From the NCBI GenBank assembly GCA_028705705.1, contig JAQWCZ010000022.1, forward strand, positions 1 to 13,864: 13,864 nt of DNA, given 5' to 3'. Below are positions 1 through 7,235 of this stretch, piece by piece. The DNA comes from Paludibacter sp. (GTDB lineage Bacteria; Bacteroidota; Bacteroidia; Bacteroidales; Paludibacteraceae). The position numbers and the translations under genes were made by a program. A model generated the notes under the pieces. It made no database searches and had not been told where the DNA came from. It saw only the letters and a program-made list of their open reading frames with translations. Numbering within the stretch: the stretch's first letter is position 1; each line of letters opens with the position of its first letter.

Positions 1-1
1 A

Positions 2-1024
2 GCGGTTGACGCTAAAGGAAATGTATTTAAATCACCGATTCAGCATGTGTATGTAGGTACCGGTGATGGTGAATCGGGTGGTGGTGCCGGCGGTGTGAGT
101 TGGTCACCCGAAGCTCCCAACCAGGACAGCGTGATTGTAATTACGTGTACTACCGCAACAGCTACCAGTAAACTGCACTGGGGCGTTAATGGAGTTGGCG
201 GAAGTTGGACAACTCCAAATACGGCTTATCGTCCCGAAGGCACCACTACTACAGCCGGATCAGCCCTTGAAACGCCTTTTGCAAAGGTAGGTGACCAATG
301 GCAGGTAACGCTTGGACCGTTTAATAACGCAGCTCAGAAAGTCTCAGCCGTTAATTTCGTCATCAATCATGGAAACAATACCTGGGATAACAACAATGGT
401 CAGGATTATAAAATCAACATCAGCAGTAACCTGCCCGATCCGGAGCCGGAGCCGGGAGGCATCACAGTTTCCTTTAAACGCCCGACCGACTGGGGTGCTT
501 CAGGAGTACATCTCTGGGCCTGGCATGCAGGTGGAAATGTCTTTGGCGCCTGGCCGGGACAGTTGATGAATGACATGGGGAATGACTGGTTTAGTTATAC
601 TTTCCCCGAAAGCATCACCAGTGTGAACGTGATTTTTAGTAAAAATGCAAATCCACAGTCGGTTGATGTCACGGGTATCTCGCAATCTACCTGTTACGAA
701 TACGATGCTCCTTCAGGAAATAAATTTACGGTGAAAACAACGACCTGTCCGGCTTTGTCTGTGTATAATCCGATACAGTTGCAAGCGCTCGTATATCCGC
801 AGCCGGCAACAGATCGTTTTATTGTTGATTTACCGAATATCGACATGAGCAAAACCTACGAAATGACCATACTCGACATTAGCGGGAAACCGGTACGTGT
901 AGAACCAGTAACACAATCAAGCACTGTATTCGATCGGGGACAAATGTCGTCAGGTATTTATTTCATTCGGGTCTTGTCTGAAGAGGCAACACATGTTTTT
1001 ATTTCAAGACTACTATTGCGTTAA
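2..1024 (+). CDS. 3' end of secreted starch-binding protein (probable amylase-type glycosidase) with T9SS sorting domain
   Basis: The frame is open from the window edge, so the N-terminus and any catalytic domain lie outside; the GTG at 47 is internal. About 340 codons are visible. A Gly-rich linker (about 59-94) leads to a first module (about 95-424, with HWGVNG and a spaced Trp) that resembles a CBM25-like starch-binding fold. A Pro/Glu linker (PDPEPEPGG, about 434-460) leads to a second module (about 461-751) with HLWAWHAGG, GAWPGQLM and IFSKNANPQ, which fits family 26 starch-binding modules. The last ~80 residues (from about 779: VYPQPATDRF, LDISGKPV, SSGIYFIRV) are a type A T9SS C-terminal domain. 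The protein is therefore inferred to be exported through the outer membrane and cleaved or anchored at the surface. Amylase or pullulanase identity is inferred from the modules. The T9SS call is strong, CBM26 good, the first module less certain. Confidence 0.85.
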   Translation, partial: AVDAKGNVFKSPIQHVYVGTGDGESGGGAGGVSWSPEAPNQDSVIVITCTTATATSKLHWGVNGVGGSWTTPNTAYRPEGTTTTAGSALETPFAKVGDQWQVTLGPFNNAAQKVSAVNFVINHGNNTWDNNNGQDYKINISSNLPDPEPEPGGITVSFKRPTDWGASGVHLWAWHAGGNVFGAWPGQLMNDMGNDWFSYTFPESITSVNVIFSKNANPQSVDVTGISQSTCYEYDAPSGNKFTVKTTTCPALSVYNPIQLQALVYPQPATDRFIVDLPNIDMSKTYEMTILDISGKPVRVEPVTQSSTVFDRGQMSSGIYFIRVLSEEATHVFISRLLLR

Positions 1025-1066
1025 GGATAAAGACAGTATAAAATCAGACAAAATCTTGTTAAACCA

Positions 1067-1106
1067 AAAAGGACGCCTGCTATTACCCAAAAGCAGGCGT
1101 CCTTTT
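1067..1106 (+). terminator. Perfect 14-bp hairpin, likely bidirectional terminator (copy 1)
   Basis: A perfect 14-bp inverted repeat (arms 1067-1080 and 1093-1106) encloses the 12-nt loop TATTACCCAAAA. The stem core is GC-rich (GGACGCCTGC) and flanked by A4/T4, so an RNA from either strand would end in a short U-run. It begins 42 bases after the stop of the secreted protein gene, as expected for its terminator. Its loop is almost identical to that of the next hairpin. Confidence 0.8.
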
Positions 1107-1131
1107 CCTGAAACGTTCTAAGACTTTTCCT

Positions 1132-1173
1132 AAAAAGCAAGCGTGCGATTAGCCAAAAGCACGCTTGCTTTTT
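1132..1173 (+). terminator. Perfect 15-bp hairpin, likely bidirectional terminator (copy 2)
   Basis: A perfect 15-bp inverted repeat (arms 1132-1146 and 1159-1173) has the 12-nt loop GATTAGCCAAAA, followed by a T-run. It lies 25 bases after the first hairpin. The two loops match at 10 of 12 positions while the stems differ. The pair may be tandem terminators or copies of a small repeat that keeps its pairing. Confidence 0.75.
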
Positions 1174-1268
1174 TATTTGATCAATAATAAATTGGGGAGG
1201 CAGGTTCAATCGCTTAATATTCTGAGATAATTTAAAGAAACACAATTAAAACAATCTGATTAAACAAA

Positions 1269-1283
1269 ACCTGTATAACAGGT
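1269..1283. promoter_or_regulatory. Palindrome upstream of the sufB promoter, candidate operator
   Basis: ACCTGT-ATA-ACAGGT is a perfect 6-3-6 inverted repeat with partial extension outward (AA/TT two bases further out). It ends 5 bases before the weak -33 element of the sufB promoter, a typical place for an activator or repressor site. The size and symmetry fit a dimeric regulator. Which regulator is unknown; I cannot match it confidently to an IscR, Fur or OxyR site. Confidence 0.45.
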
Positions 1284-1287
1284 GTTA

Positions 1288-1319
1288 TTTCGGTACCTAT
1301 GCGATTTTTATTAAATTTG
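1288..1319 (+). promoter_or_regulatory. Bacteroidetes-type promoter of sufBCD
   Basis: TAAATTTG at 1312-1319 is an exact match to the Bacteroidetes -7 consensus TAnnTTTG. TTTC at 1288-1291 is a 3/4 match to the -33 TTTG at the expected spacing of 20 bases. Transcription would start about 6-8 bases downstream, giving a 5' leader of only about 13 bases before the ATG at 1339. Confidence 0.65.
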
Positions 1320-1338
1320 CAGTCAATTTTTAACGATT

Positions 1339-2775
1339 ATGTCAGATACAATTATACACGAAGTAACGCAAAGCGAATATAAATACGGATTTACGACCGA
1401 TATTGAGACGGAAGTGATTCCGGTAGGGTTGAATGAGAATGTGGTGCGGATTATTTCAGCCAAGAAAAATGAGCCGGAATGGATGCTTGATTTTCGTCTG
1501 AAAGCCTATCGGCATTGGTTGACTATGAAGATACCGACCTGGGCACACTTGAAAATACCTGAGATTGATTATCAGTCCATTTCCTATTTTGCGGCTCCCC
1601 GTAAGAATGCTCCCCAAAGTCTGGATGAAGTTGATCCTGAGCTGCTGGCCACATTTAATAAATTGGGTATTCCACTCGAAGAACAAAAAGCTTTGTCGGG
1701 TATCGCGGTAGATGCGGTGATGGATTCGGTTTCGGTGAAAACAACGTTTAAAGAAACACTGGCTGAAATGGGCATTATTTTCTGTTCTTTCAGTGAAGCG
1801 GTGGAGCATCACCCCGATCTGGTGAAAAAGTACATGGGAACGGTGGTGCCTCATACCGATAATTTCTATGCTGCGCTGAACAGTGCCGTTTTCAGCGATG
1901 GCTCTTTTGTTTATATCCCGAAAGGGGTGCGCTGTCCGATGGAATTATCGACATATTTCCGTATCAACGCGGTCAATACCGGTCAGTTTGAACGAACTTT
2001 GATTGTAGCTGAAGAGGATAGCTATGTTTCTTATCTCGAAGGCTGTACAGCTCCGCAACGCGACGAAAATCAATTACATGCTGCCATCGTTGAAATTGTG
2101 GCGATGAAAAATGCGGATGTCAAGTATTCAACAGTTCAAAACTGGTATCCGGGAGACAAGGAAGGTAAGGGTGGGATCTATAATTTTGTAACCAAACGGG
2201 GAATTTGCAAAGGTGAAAACTCGCACATTTCTTGGACACAGGTTGAAACCGGTTCGGCTATCACCTGGAAATATCCATCTTGTATATTACAGGGAGATAA
2301 TTCTTCTGCTGAATTTTATTCAGTTGCGGTGACCAATCACCATCAGCAGGCTGATACAGGAACGAAAATGATTCACCTGGGGAAAAATACCAGTTCACAT
2401 ATTTTGTCGAAAGGGATTTCCGCAGGGGTAAGTCAGAACAGCTACCGTGGTTTGGTAAGAGTCGGGGCCAATGCCGAGAATGCACGTAACTTCTCGCAAT
2501 GCGACAGTTTGTTGCTGGGTGATAAATGTGGCGCTCATACTTTTCCATATATGGAAGTAAACAACGAATCGGCCATCGTGGAACACGAAGCCACCACCTC
2601 AAAAATATCGGAAGATCAAATTTTCTATTGCAATCAACGGGGGATTTCTACCGAAGATGCAGTCGGTCTAATTGTAAATGGCTACGCAAAAGAAGTGGTA
2701 GATAAATTACCGATGGAGTTTGCGGTGGAAGCGCAGAAACTGCTGCAAATAACGTTGGAAGGCTCTGTGGGATAA
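1339..2775 (+). CDS. sufB: Fe-S cluster assembly scaffold protein SufB
   Basis: SufB is the core scaffold subunit of the cytosolic SufBCD complex, on which Fe-S clusters are built before transfer to apo-proteins. The 478-aa length is typical. Recognisable stretches are [15 protein letters not shown] (about 46-60), [19 protein letters not shown] (about 170-188), [19 protein letters not shown] (192-210), and the C-terminal [17 protein letters not shown] (391-407) with [13 protein letters not shown] (415-427). Cys397 in CGAH should be the conserved cluster-assembly cysteine of the SufB core, by alignment from memory. The ATG lies just after a -7 element and has no clear Shine-Dalgarno, which is normal in this phylum. 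It is the first gene of sufBCD and is separated from sufC by 122 bases. Confidence 0.97.
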   Translation: MSDTIIHEVTQSEYKYGFTTDIETEVIPVGLNENVVRIISAKKNEPEWMLDFRLKAYRHWLTMKIPTWAHLKIPEIDYQSISYFAAPRKNAPQSLDEVDPELLATFNKLGIPLEEQKALSGIAVDAVMDSVSVKTTFKETLAEMGIIFCSFSEAVEHHPDLVKKYMGTVVPHTDNFYAALNSAVFSDGSFVYIPKGVRCPMELSTYFRINAVNTGQFERTLIVAEEDSYVSYLEGCTAPQRDENQLHAAIVEIVAMKNADVKYSTVQNWYPGDKEGKGGIYNFVTKRGICKGENSHISWTQVETGSAITWKYPSCILQGDNSSAEFYSVAVTNHHQQADTGTKMIHLGKNTSSHILSKGISAGVSQNSYRGLVRVGANAENARNFSQCDSLLLGDKCGAHTFPYMEVNNESAIVEHEATTSKISEDQIFYCNQRGISTEDAVGLIVNGYAKEVVDKLPMEFAVEAQKLLQITLEGSVG

Positions 2776-2897
2776 GTGTAAAATGGTTAGTTGTTAGTGG
2801 TTAATTATGGGTTCAAAGGTTCAAGAGTTTAAATATTTAATGTTCAGCTAACTTTTTTAATTGTAAATTGTAAATAATAAAAAGAGTAAATAACCTC
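2776..2897. repeat. sufB-sufC spacer with three short imperfect tandem duplications
   Basis: The 122-base spacer is unusually long for this operon and is made partly of doubled words: GTTAGTTGTTAGTGGTTA near the start, GGTTCAAAGGTTCAAG in the middle, and ATTGTAAATTGTAAAT near 2860-2875. No terminator-like hairpin or TAnnTTTG element is visible, so read-through from sufB is likely. The doubled words suggest slippage or remnants of a dispersed intergenic repeat. Confidence 0.5.
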
Positions 2898-3650
2898 ATG
2901 TTAGAAATAAAAAACCTGCACGCCAGTATCAATGGCAAAGAGATATTAAAAGGGCTGAATTTGTCGGTACAACCCGGTGAAATTCATGCCATCATGGGAC
3001 CGAATGGCTCCGGAAAATCAACACTTTCTTCTGTTATTACCGGCAATCCTGCATTTGAAGTAACCCAGGGAAGTATTATTTTCGAAGGAAAAGATTTACA
3101 GGAAATGGCTCCTGAAGAACGAGCCAACGAAGGCATTTTCTTGAGTTTTCAGTATCCGGTGGAAATTCCGGGTGTGAGTATGGTTAACTTCATGCGTACT
3201 GCCATCAATGAACAACGTAAGTACAGAGAACTTCCACCGATATCAGCCACTGATTTTTTACGGATTATGCGTGAGAAGAAAGCACTTGTTGAAATGGATA
3301 ACAAGCTTACCAACCGTTCAGTAAATGAAGGATTTTCTGGAGGTGAGAAGAAAAGAAATGAAATATTCCAGATGGCCATGCTTGAACCAAAACTGGCAAT
3401 CCTGGATGAAACCGATTCCGGACTGGATATCGATGCGCTTCGTATTGTGGCTAACGGTGTTAATAAGTTGAAGTCTCCCGAAAATGCGACCATCGTGATT
3501 ACGCACTATCAACGTCTGCTTGAATACATCATTCCTGATTATGTGCATGTGTTGTACGACGGGAAAATTGTGAAATCAGGGGGCAAGGATCTGGCGATGG
3601 AACTGGAAGCCAGGGGTTACGACTGGATCAAACAGGAGGTTGCGGTTTAA
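2898..3650 (+). CDS. sufC: Fe-S cluster assembly ATPase SufC
   Basis: SufC is the ABC-type ATPase of the SufBCD complex; ATP-driven dimerisation remodels SufB-SufD during cluster assembly. It is a soluble ABC protein, not a transporter. At 250 aa it has the usual length. Visible motifs are Walker [10 protein letters not shown] (34-42), Q-loop Gln85 in [11 protein letters not shown], the signature [11 protein letters not shown] (146-156, the SufC variant), Walker B LAILDE (166-171) with SGLD D-loop (174-177), and switch His203 in ITHYQRLL. All catalytic residues are present. It is followed after 21 bases by sufD. Confidence 0.97.
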   Translation: MLEIKNLHASINGKEILKGLNLSVQPGEIHAIMGPNGSGKSTLSSVITGNPAFEVTQGSIIFEGKDLQEMAPEERANEGIFLSFQYPVEIPGVSMVNFMRTAINEQRKYRELPPISATDFLRIMREKKALVEMDNKLTNRSVNEGFSGGEKKRNEIFQMAMLEPKLAILDETDSGLDIDALRIVANGVNKLKSPENATIVITHYQRLLEYIIPDYVHVLYDGKIVKSGGKDLAMELEARGYDWIKQEVAV

Positions 3651-3671
3651 ACGAAAACAAAATTTGCTTGC

Positions 3672-5012
3672 ATGGAAAAACAATATATTGATTTGTACAA
3701 AGCCCATCATTCGTTGATTAAGCAACATGCGGCGCGCGTGATGAATGAATCACGCGATGCCTCTTTTGCTTTGTTTGAAAAAATGGGTTTCCCGACAACC
3801 AAACTCGAAAACTATAAATACACCGATCTGAAAGAAATGCTTTCGCTGGATTACGGGCTGAATGTCAGACGGCTCGATTTTCCAGTGGATCCTTATCAGG
3901 CTTTTAAATGTGATGTGCCGGGGATTCAATCTTACCTGTACTTCGTGGTTAACGATGCTTTTTATCCAGAATATAATGAACAAAATGATGATTTACCAAA
4001 GGAAGTGGTTATCTGTAGCCTGAAAGAAGCAGCAGAAAAACATCCTGATTTGGTGGCAAAATATTATGGTCGCTTGTCAACGCAAAAACAAGACGGTCTG
4101 GTTGCTTTCAATGGAGCCTTTGCGCAAGACGGTTTCTTTATGTATGTGCCTAAAAATGTACAGCTCGACCGTCCGGTGCAGTTGGTTAACATCATGCGTG
4201 CTGATGTCGATTTTATGGCCAATGCGCATAACCTCATCATTCTCGAAGAGGGCGCAAAAGCACAATTGTTGGTTTGTGACCATACGGTTGACGATGTGCG
4301 CTTTGTCTCCAACCGGGTTACAGAGGTTTTTGTGGCTGAGAATGCTACTTACGAGCATTATAAACTGGAGAATACCCACATCAAAACGACCAATTTATCT
4401 ACCCTGCTAATCGAACAGCAGGCCTCATCAAATGTGCTGGGCAACGTTATAACCCTGCATAACGGCTTGACCCGTAACAGCATTGAAATTGCGCTGAATG
4501 GAGAAAACTGCGAAACTGAACTTTGTGGGATGGTGATTGCAGACAAAAAACAACAGGTGGATAATTTCACTTCTGTATTGCACAACATGCCGAACTGCCA
4601 TTCGAATGAGTTATTTAAATATGTGTTGGATGATGTTTCAAAAGGAGCATTTACAGGCAGACTCTATGTTGCTAAAGATGCGCAGAAAACACGGGCTTAT
4701 CAGACCAACCGGAATATCTTGCTGAATCGTACTGCGAAGATGCGTACCAAACCTCAGCTTGAGATTTATGCCGATGATGTGAAATGTTCGCATGGTGCAA
4801 CCATTGGTCAGCTTGACGAGCAAGCCATGTTTTATATGCGTACCCGTGGTATTCCTTATGAAGAAGCCAGGTTGTTGCTGATGTTTGCCTTTACGGCTGA
4901 TGTCATCGATAATATACGCATTCCGGCGCTAGCCGATCGCATAAAAATGTTGGTGGAGAAAAGACTGAGAGGAGAATTGTCTAAATGTGAAGGATGTACT
5001 ATTTGTCAGTAA
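3672..5012 (+). CDS. sufD: Fe-S cluster assembly protein SufD
   Basis: SufD is a paralogue of SufB and its partner in the SufBC2D complex, needed for iron entry. The 446-aa product shows the family C-terminal core: VDNFTSVLHNMPNCHS (296-311), KGAFTGRLYVAKDAQKT (324-340), DDVKCSHGATIGQLDEQA (368-385, with the conserved Cys372 and His374) and YMRTRGIPYEEAR (388-400). The protein ends in a CxxCxxC cluster (Cys439, Cys442, Cys445) in its last eight residues, beyond the conserved core. It is the last gene of the operon: a terminator follows within 65 bases, and no sufS is adjacent. Confidence 0.95.
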   Translation: MEKQYIDLYKAHHSLIKQHAARVMNESRDASFALFEKMGFPTTKLENYKYTDLKEMLSLDYGLNVRRLDFPVDPYQAFKCDVPGIQSYLYFVVNDAFYPEYNEQNDDLPKEVVICSLKEAAEKHPDLVAKYYGRLSTQKQDGLVAFNGAFAQDGFFMYVPKNVQLDRPVQLVNIMRADVDFMANAHNLIILEEGAKAQLLVCDHTVDDVRFVSNRVTEVFVAENATYEHYKLENTHIKTTNLSTLLIEQQASSNVLGNVITLHNGLTRNSIEIALNGENCETELCGMVIADKKQQVDNFTSVLHNMPNCHSNELFKYVLDDVSKGAFTGRLYVAKDAQKTRAYQTNRNILLNRTAKMRTKPQLEIYADDVKCSHGATIGQLDEQAMFYMRTRGIPYEEARLLLMFAFTADVIDNIRIPALADRIKMLVEKRLRGELSKCEGCTICQ

Positions 5013-5037
5013 AAGGTAATTCATAAATAAACACAAT

Positions 5038-5075
5038 AAAAAACAGTATGCGATTTAAGTTGCATGCTGTTTTTT
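5038..5075 (+). terminator. Rho-independent terminator after sufD
   Basis: The arms AAAAAACAGTATGC (5038-5051) and GCATGCTGTTTTTT (5062-5075) form a 14-bp stem with one G-T pair, a 10-base loop and a six-T tail. It starts 26 bases after the sufD stop and closes the suf operon. The A/T flanks also allow termination in the other direction. Confidence 0.85.
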
Positions 5076-5088
5076 ATGAGATTTATGA

Positions 5089-5096
5089 TACCTTTG
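5089..5096 (+). promoter_or_regulatory. Probable -7 promoter element of the lipoprotein gene
   Basis: TACCTTTG is an exact match to TAnnTTTG, placed 30 bases before the ATG at 5127 and just downstream of the suf terminator. The -33 position falls in the terminator arm and shows no TTTG, so the promoter may be weak or need an activator. Confidence 0.5.
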
Positions 5097-5126
5097 TGAA
5101 TAATTTCTGTATAATATTGTCTGAAT

Positions 5127-6068
5127 ATGAAGAATCTGATATTCGTACTTTTGATATTATTTTTACATTCTTGTGCAACACTTTTAAATAATGAACGTAC
5201 CAGATTGACAGTTTATACAGATAGACCCACCCAAATTCAGTTTGAAAATTATGATATAACTGTTAATGAGCAACAGCGAATATTGGTAAAAAGGAGTCCG
5301 GAACCTTTAATTATTGAAGCAATACAGGACACAACCCGAAAAACATTTGTTGCTCGTCCCCGTCTGTCCGGAACGCTTTGGTTGAATTTTTTTAATTATG
5401 GGACAGGATTAATTGTGGATTTCTTTTCACCCAAAAAATACGATTATCAGAAAGAGTTATATCTGAATTTTGCAACATCCGATCTCAAACCGGAAAAATT
5501 TGCACCACAACGAAAAGGACAGCTTTATCTGAATTTCTCAATCCCCTATTTTAACTGGTTCAACATGCGTCCTCAAAATGCAGGAAAGAAACAGAGCGTT
5601 GGATTTTTTGGGTATGATTTAGGTGCGGATTATAATTATACGAATAATAAATTTATTAGTCTCAATCATGGTGTTATCCTTGATTTCCCTATTCCGTTTC
5701 CTGTCCCGCTTGATTATTTTTCTTCTTATGAAACCATGAATTCCAAATACTATACAATTTCAGATAACCTCAGGTTGAAGAATATTGCTCTCGGTTACGG
5801 ACTATCTTATAGCGAAAATAATTGGATGTATCACGATATGTTGTGGCATGATTCTGAACAGGATATTTTTTCTGGGATTGACAGATCGAGGAAAACGCAA
5901 CAAAGGATGGTCGGGTTGAATTTTAATATTCAATGGAGACTGAAAAAACATTTTCACCTGGGCTTGAATTACCGACCGGGCATATATCAGATATATCCAT
6001 CACTGGGTTATGGATATGAACACAATGCTTCAATCGGGTTAATATGGAAGTTTAAAGTGTTGAAATGA
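5127..6068 (+). CDS. Hypothetical lipoprotein with barrel-like C-terminal region
   Basis: I do not recognise a named family. The 313-aa product starts with a lipoprotein signal peptide (MKN, hydrophobic core 4-13, lipobox LHSC with Cys16 as lipidation site). Residues about 17-115 form a first segment with short beta-like strands. Residues about 131-313 alternate polar and aromatic/aliphatic residues (for example GQLYLNFSIPYFNWF, SVGFFGYDLGADYNY, MVGLNFNIQWRLKKHFHLGL, ASIGLIWKFKVLK), like transmembrane strands of an outer-membrane beta-barrel. I infer an outer-membrane location. The gene is AT-rich compared with suf, has its own -7 element, and converges with the DUF4252 gene 90 bases downstream. 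Function is unknown; a surface or periplasmic beta-rich lipoprotein without a barrel is the alternative. Confidence 0.75.
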   Translation: MKNLIFVLLILFLHSCATLLNNERTRLTVYTDRPTQIQFENYDITVNEQQRILVKRSPEPLIIEAIQDTTRKTFVARPRLSGTLWLNFFNYGTGLIVDFFSPKKYDYQKELYLNFATSDLKPEKFAPQRKGQLYLNFSIPYFNWFNMRPQNAGKKQSVGFFGYDLGADYNYTNNKFISLNHGVILDFPIPFPVPLDYFSSYETMNSKYYTISDNLRLKNIALGYGLSYSENNWMYHDMLWHDSEQDIFSGIDRSRKTQQRMVGLNFNIQWRLKKHFHLGLNYRPGIYQIYPSLGYGYEHNASIGLIWKFKVLK

Positions 6069-6086
6069 AAAGCTGATAATAAACAA

Positions 6087-6114
6087 ACCATCCAACAACG
6101 CTATGTCAGATGGT
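6087..6114 (-). terminator. Weak hairpin between convergent genes
   Basis: ACCATC (6087-6092) and GATGGT (6109-6114) can pair over a 16-base loop. On the minus strand the stem is followed by a T-rich tail (TTGTTTATT), so it could end the DUF4252 transcript. The stem is short and the call is tentative. Confidence 0.25.
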
Positions 6115-6158
6115 CTGAGTCAAAAAGTCAAAAAGTTAAATAAAAAATGGTTTTTGTA

Positions 6159-6689
6159 TCATAACAACAGCAAAAATTTTGCCGTATTTGCATTAGCCAA
6201 TGGTTTCTCCTGTATATATTGTGACGAGAACGTATTCATCATTTCTTCTTTTGTCATTTTTCCGGTAATCCAGATGCAGTTGAATTCGCTTATATCTTTT
6301 GTTATGATCAACATATCAGCATTATCATTTCCGGTCACCCGGTAATAAATATTTACTCATTCTCCCTTATCGCGGACTTCAACTGCTGCTTCAAATCTTC
6401 CGTCTGATACAATATGATCTATTTCATTTAATACACTTTTCATAATGGCTGATTCAGAGTCAGCTTCAAGTGTTAATATTTTTAAAGTATTCATTTTTGA
6501 CAGGTTTTTCTGATCAGATTTAGAAATTCCCCCTACAACAGATCCCAAATTAATCATTCCTTTGTTGATTGAAACATATTGAAAACGTTCGTCGTCAGCA
6601 TATTTATTATAAAATTTTTGTAAGGTTTGCGCTTCAGTTGTCAAGAAAGTAAAAATGACAGTTACAACGAATAAAATTATCTTCTTCAT
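6159..6689 (-). pseudogene. DUF4252-type exported protein interrupted by an in-frame TGA
   Basis: The minus-strand frame starts at the ATG at 6689 and meets a TGA (6357-6359) at codon 111. The same frame then stays open for 65 more codons to a TGA at 6159-6161. The downstream part reads as good protein (VNIYYRVTGNDNADMLIITK, then WITGKM) and completes a DUF4252-like protein of about 176 positions, a usual length from memory. No frameshift is needed; one codon breaks it. The N-terminus has a signal peptide (MKKIILFVV..., likely cut near TEA-Q) without a lipobox Cys, so the product would be exported. DUF4252 genes often follow an ECF sigma and a membrane protein, as here. Likely a recent nonsense mutation or a sequencing error; read-through cannot be excluded. 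If not read through, a 110-aa truncated protein is made. Confidence 0.75.
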
Positions 6690-6740
6690 ATTTCTGTTTG
6701 TTTTGATTGTTCGTATTTGTGTGATTGTTAATTGTTTTAT

Positions 6741-7235
6741 TTATTCCATGATCAGTTTTTGTTTGATACAGTTAATTTCGTCCCTTATTTCCCCAATTTT
6801 TTTTGCTGGTTTGAGACTGTTTCTTACCATCTGTATGCTTTCGAGTGGTTTGAGCTTTTCATCGAGCATCTGTCCCACTTTATTCATTTTCGATTCAGCT
6901 AATTGTTGTGCAAGTTCGTGGTCGTTTATTCTTGTGCCGTTTACAATAGCATAATCACCTTGAAATGCTGGAGAACCGAAAAGCCATAAAGTCAACAAAA
7001 CTGCTGCTGCAAAACCACTCCCGGCAAATGCCCATTTTTGTATGAAGAATTTCTTTGGTTTTTTTATTTTATAAGATTCATTTGCTTCGATTTCAAAAGC
7101 ATCAAACAAAGGTTTGAAAACCAGATGTTCCGGTGCGAGCTTGTTTGAATTAAAATAGTATTTCAGTATTTTTTCTTCTTCTCTTGAACTTTCTCCGTTG
7201 AAATACTTATCTATAATTTTATTTATGATGTCCAT
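6741..7235 (-). CDS. Single-pass membrane protein, probable anti-sigma-like partner of the ECF sigma factor
   Basis: The 164-aa product has an N-terminal helical segment (MDIINKIIDKYFNGESSREE, 1-20, continuing to YYF at 26-28) seen in small Bacteroidetes proteins encoded after ECF sigma factors. A Lys-rich stretch (about 58-67) precedes one transmembrane helix (about 68-88), and a Lys/Glu-rich, probably coiled C-terminal part follows (about 105-164). The frame is open further upstream to 7313, but I chose the ATG at 7235 because a clear Shine-Dalgarno (GAGGAAA, 7240-7246 on the minus strand) sits just before it. This gives a 13-base overlap with the sigma gene and suggests translational coupling. 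I infer the cytoplasmic N-terminus may bind the sigma factor; no zinc-binding anti-sigma motif is visible. The DUF4252 gene follows after 51 bases. Confidence 0.75.
   Translation of the reverse strand: MDIINKIIDKYFNGESSREEEKILKYYFNSNKLAPEHLVFKPLFDAFEIEANESYKIKKPKKFFIQKWAFAGSGFAAAVLLTLWLFGSPAFQGDYAIVNGTRINDHELAQQLAESKMNKVGQMLDEKLKPLESIQMVRNSLKPAKKIGEIRDEINCIKQKLIME

Larger units (their letters stand above)
1025..1338. other. 314-base intergenic region upstream of sufB
   Basis: This stretch holds no gene. It contains the two terminator-like hairpins (1067-1173), an AT-rich segment of about 95 bases where I see nothing (1174-1268), the palindrome at 1269-1283 and the promoter at 1288-1319. A 74-codon open frame on the minus strand only reads through the hairpins and does not look like a protein. 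Confidence 0.7.

Noticed and set aside
47..1024. GTG at 47 as the start of the secreted protein
   Set aside because: The frame is open to the window edge with protein-like sequence upstream (AVDAKGNVFKSP) and there is no signal peptide, so the gene is partial.
1021..1245. 74-codon minus-strand frame with a repeated ACFWxIAxxLF pattern
   Set aside because: The repeated peptide is only the translation of the two similar hairpins; no promoter or start signal supports it.
6103..6345. 80-codon plus-strand frame after the lipoprotein gene
   Set aside because: It lies antisense to the second half of the DUF4252 gene, whose minus-strand reading has clear family-like sequence.
6357..6359. TGA recoding as tryptophan or selenocysteine
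   Set aside because: purD, the response regulator, rpiB, thiL and the lipoprotein gene all end in TGA, and no selenoprotein-type context is recognisable.
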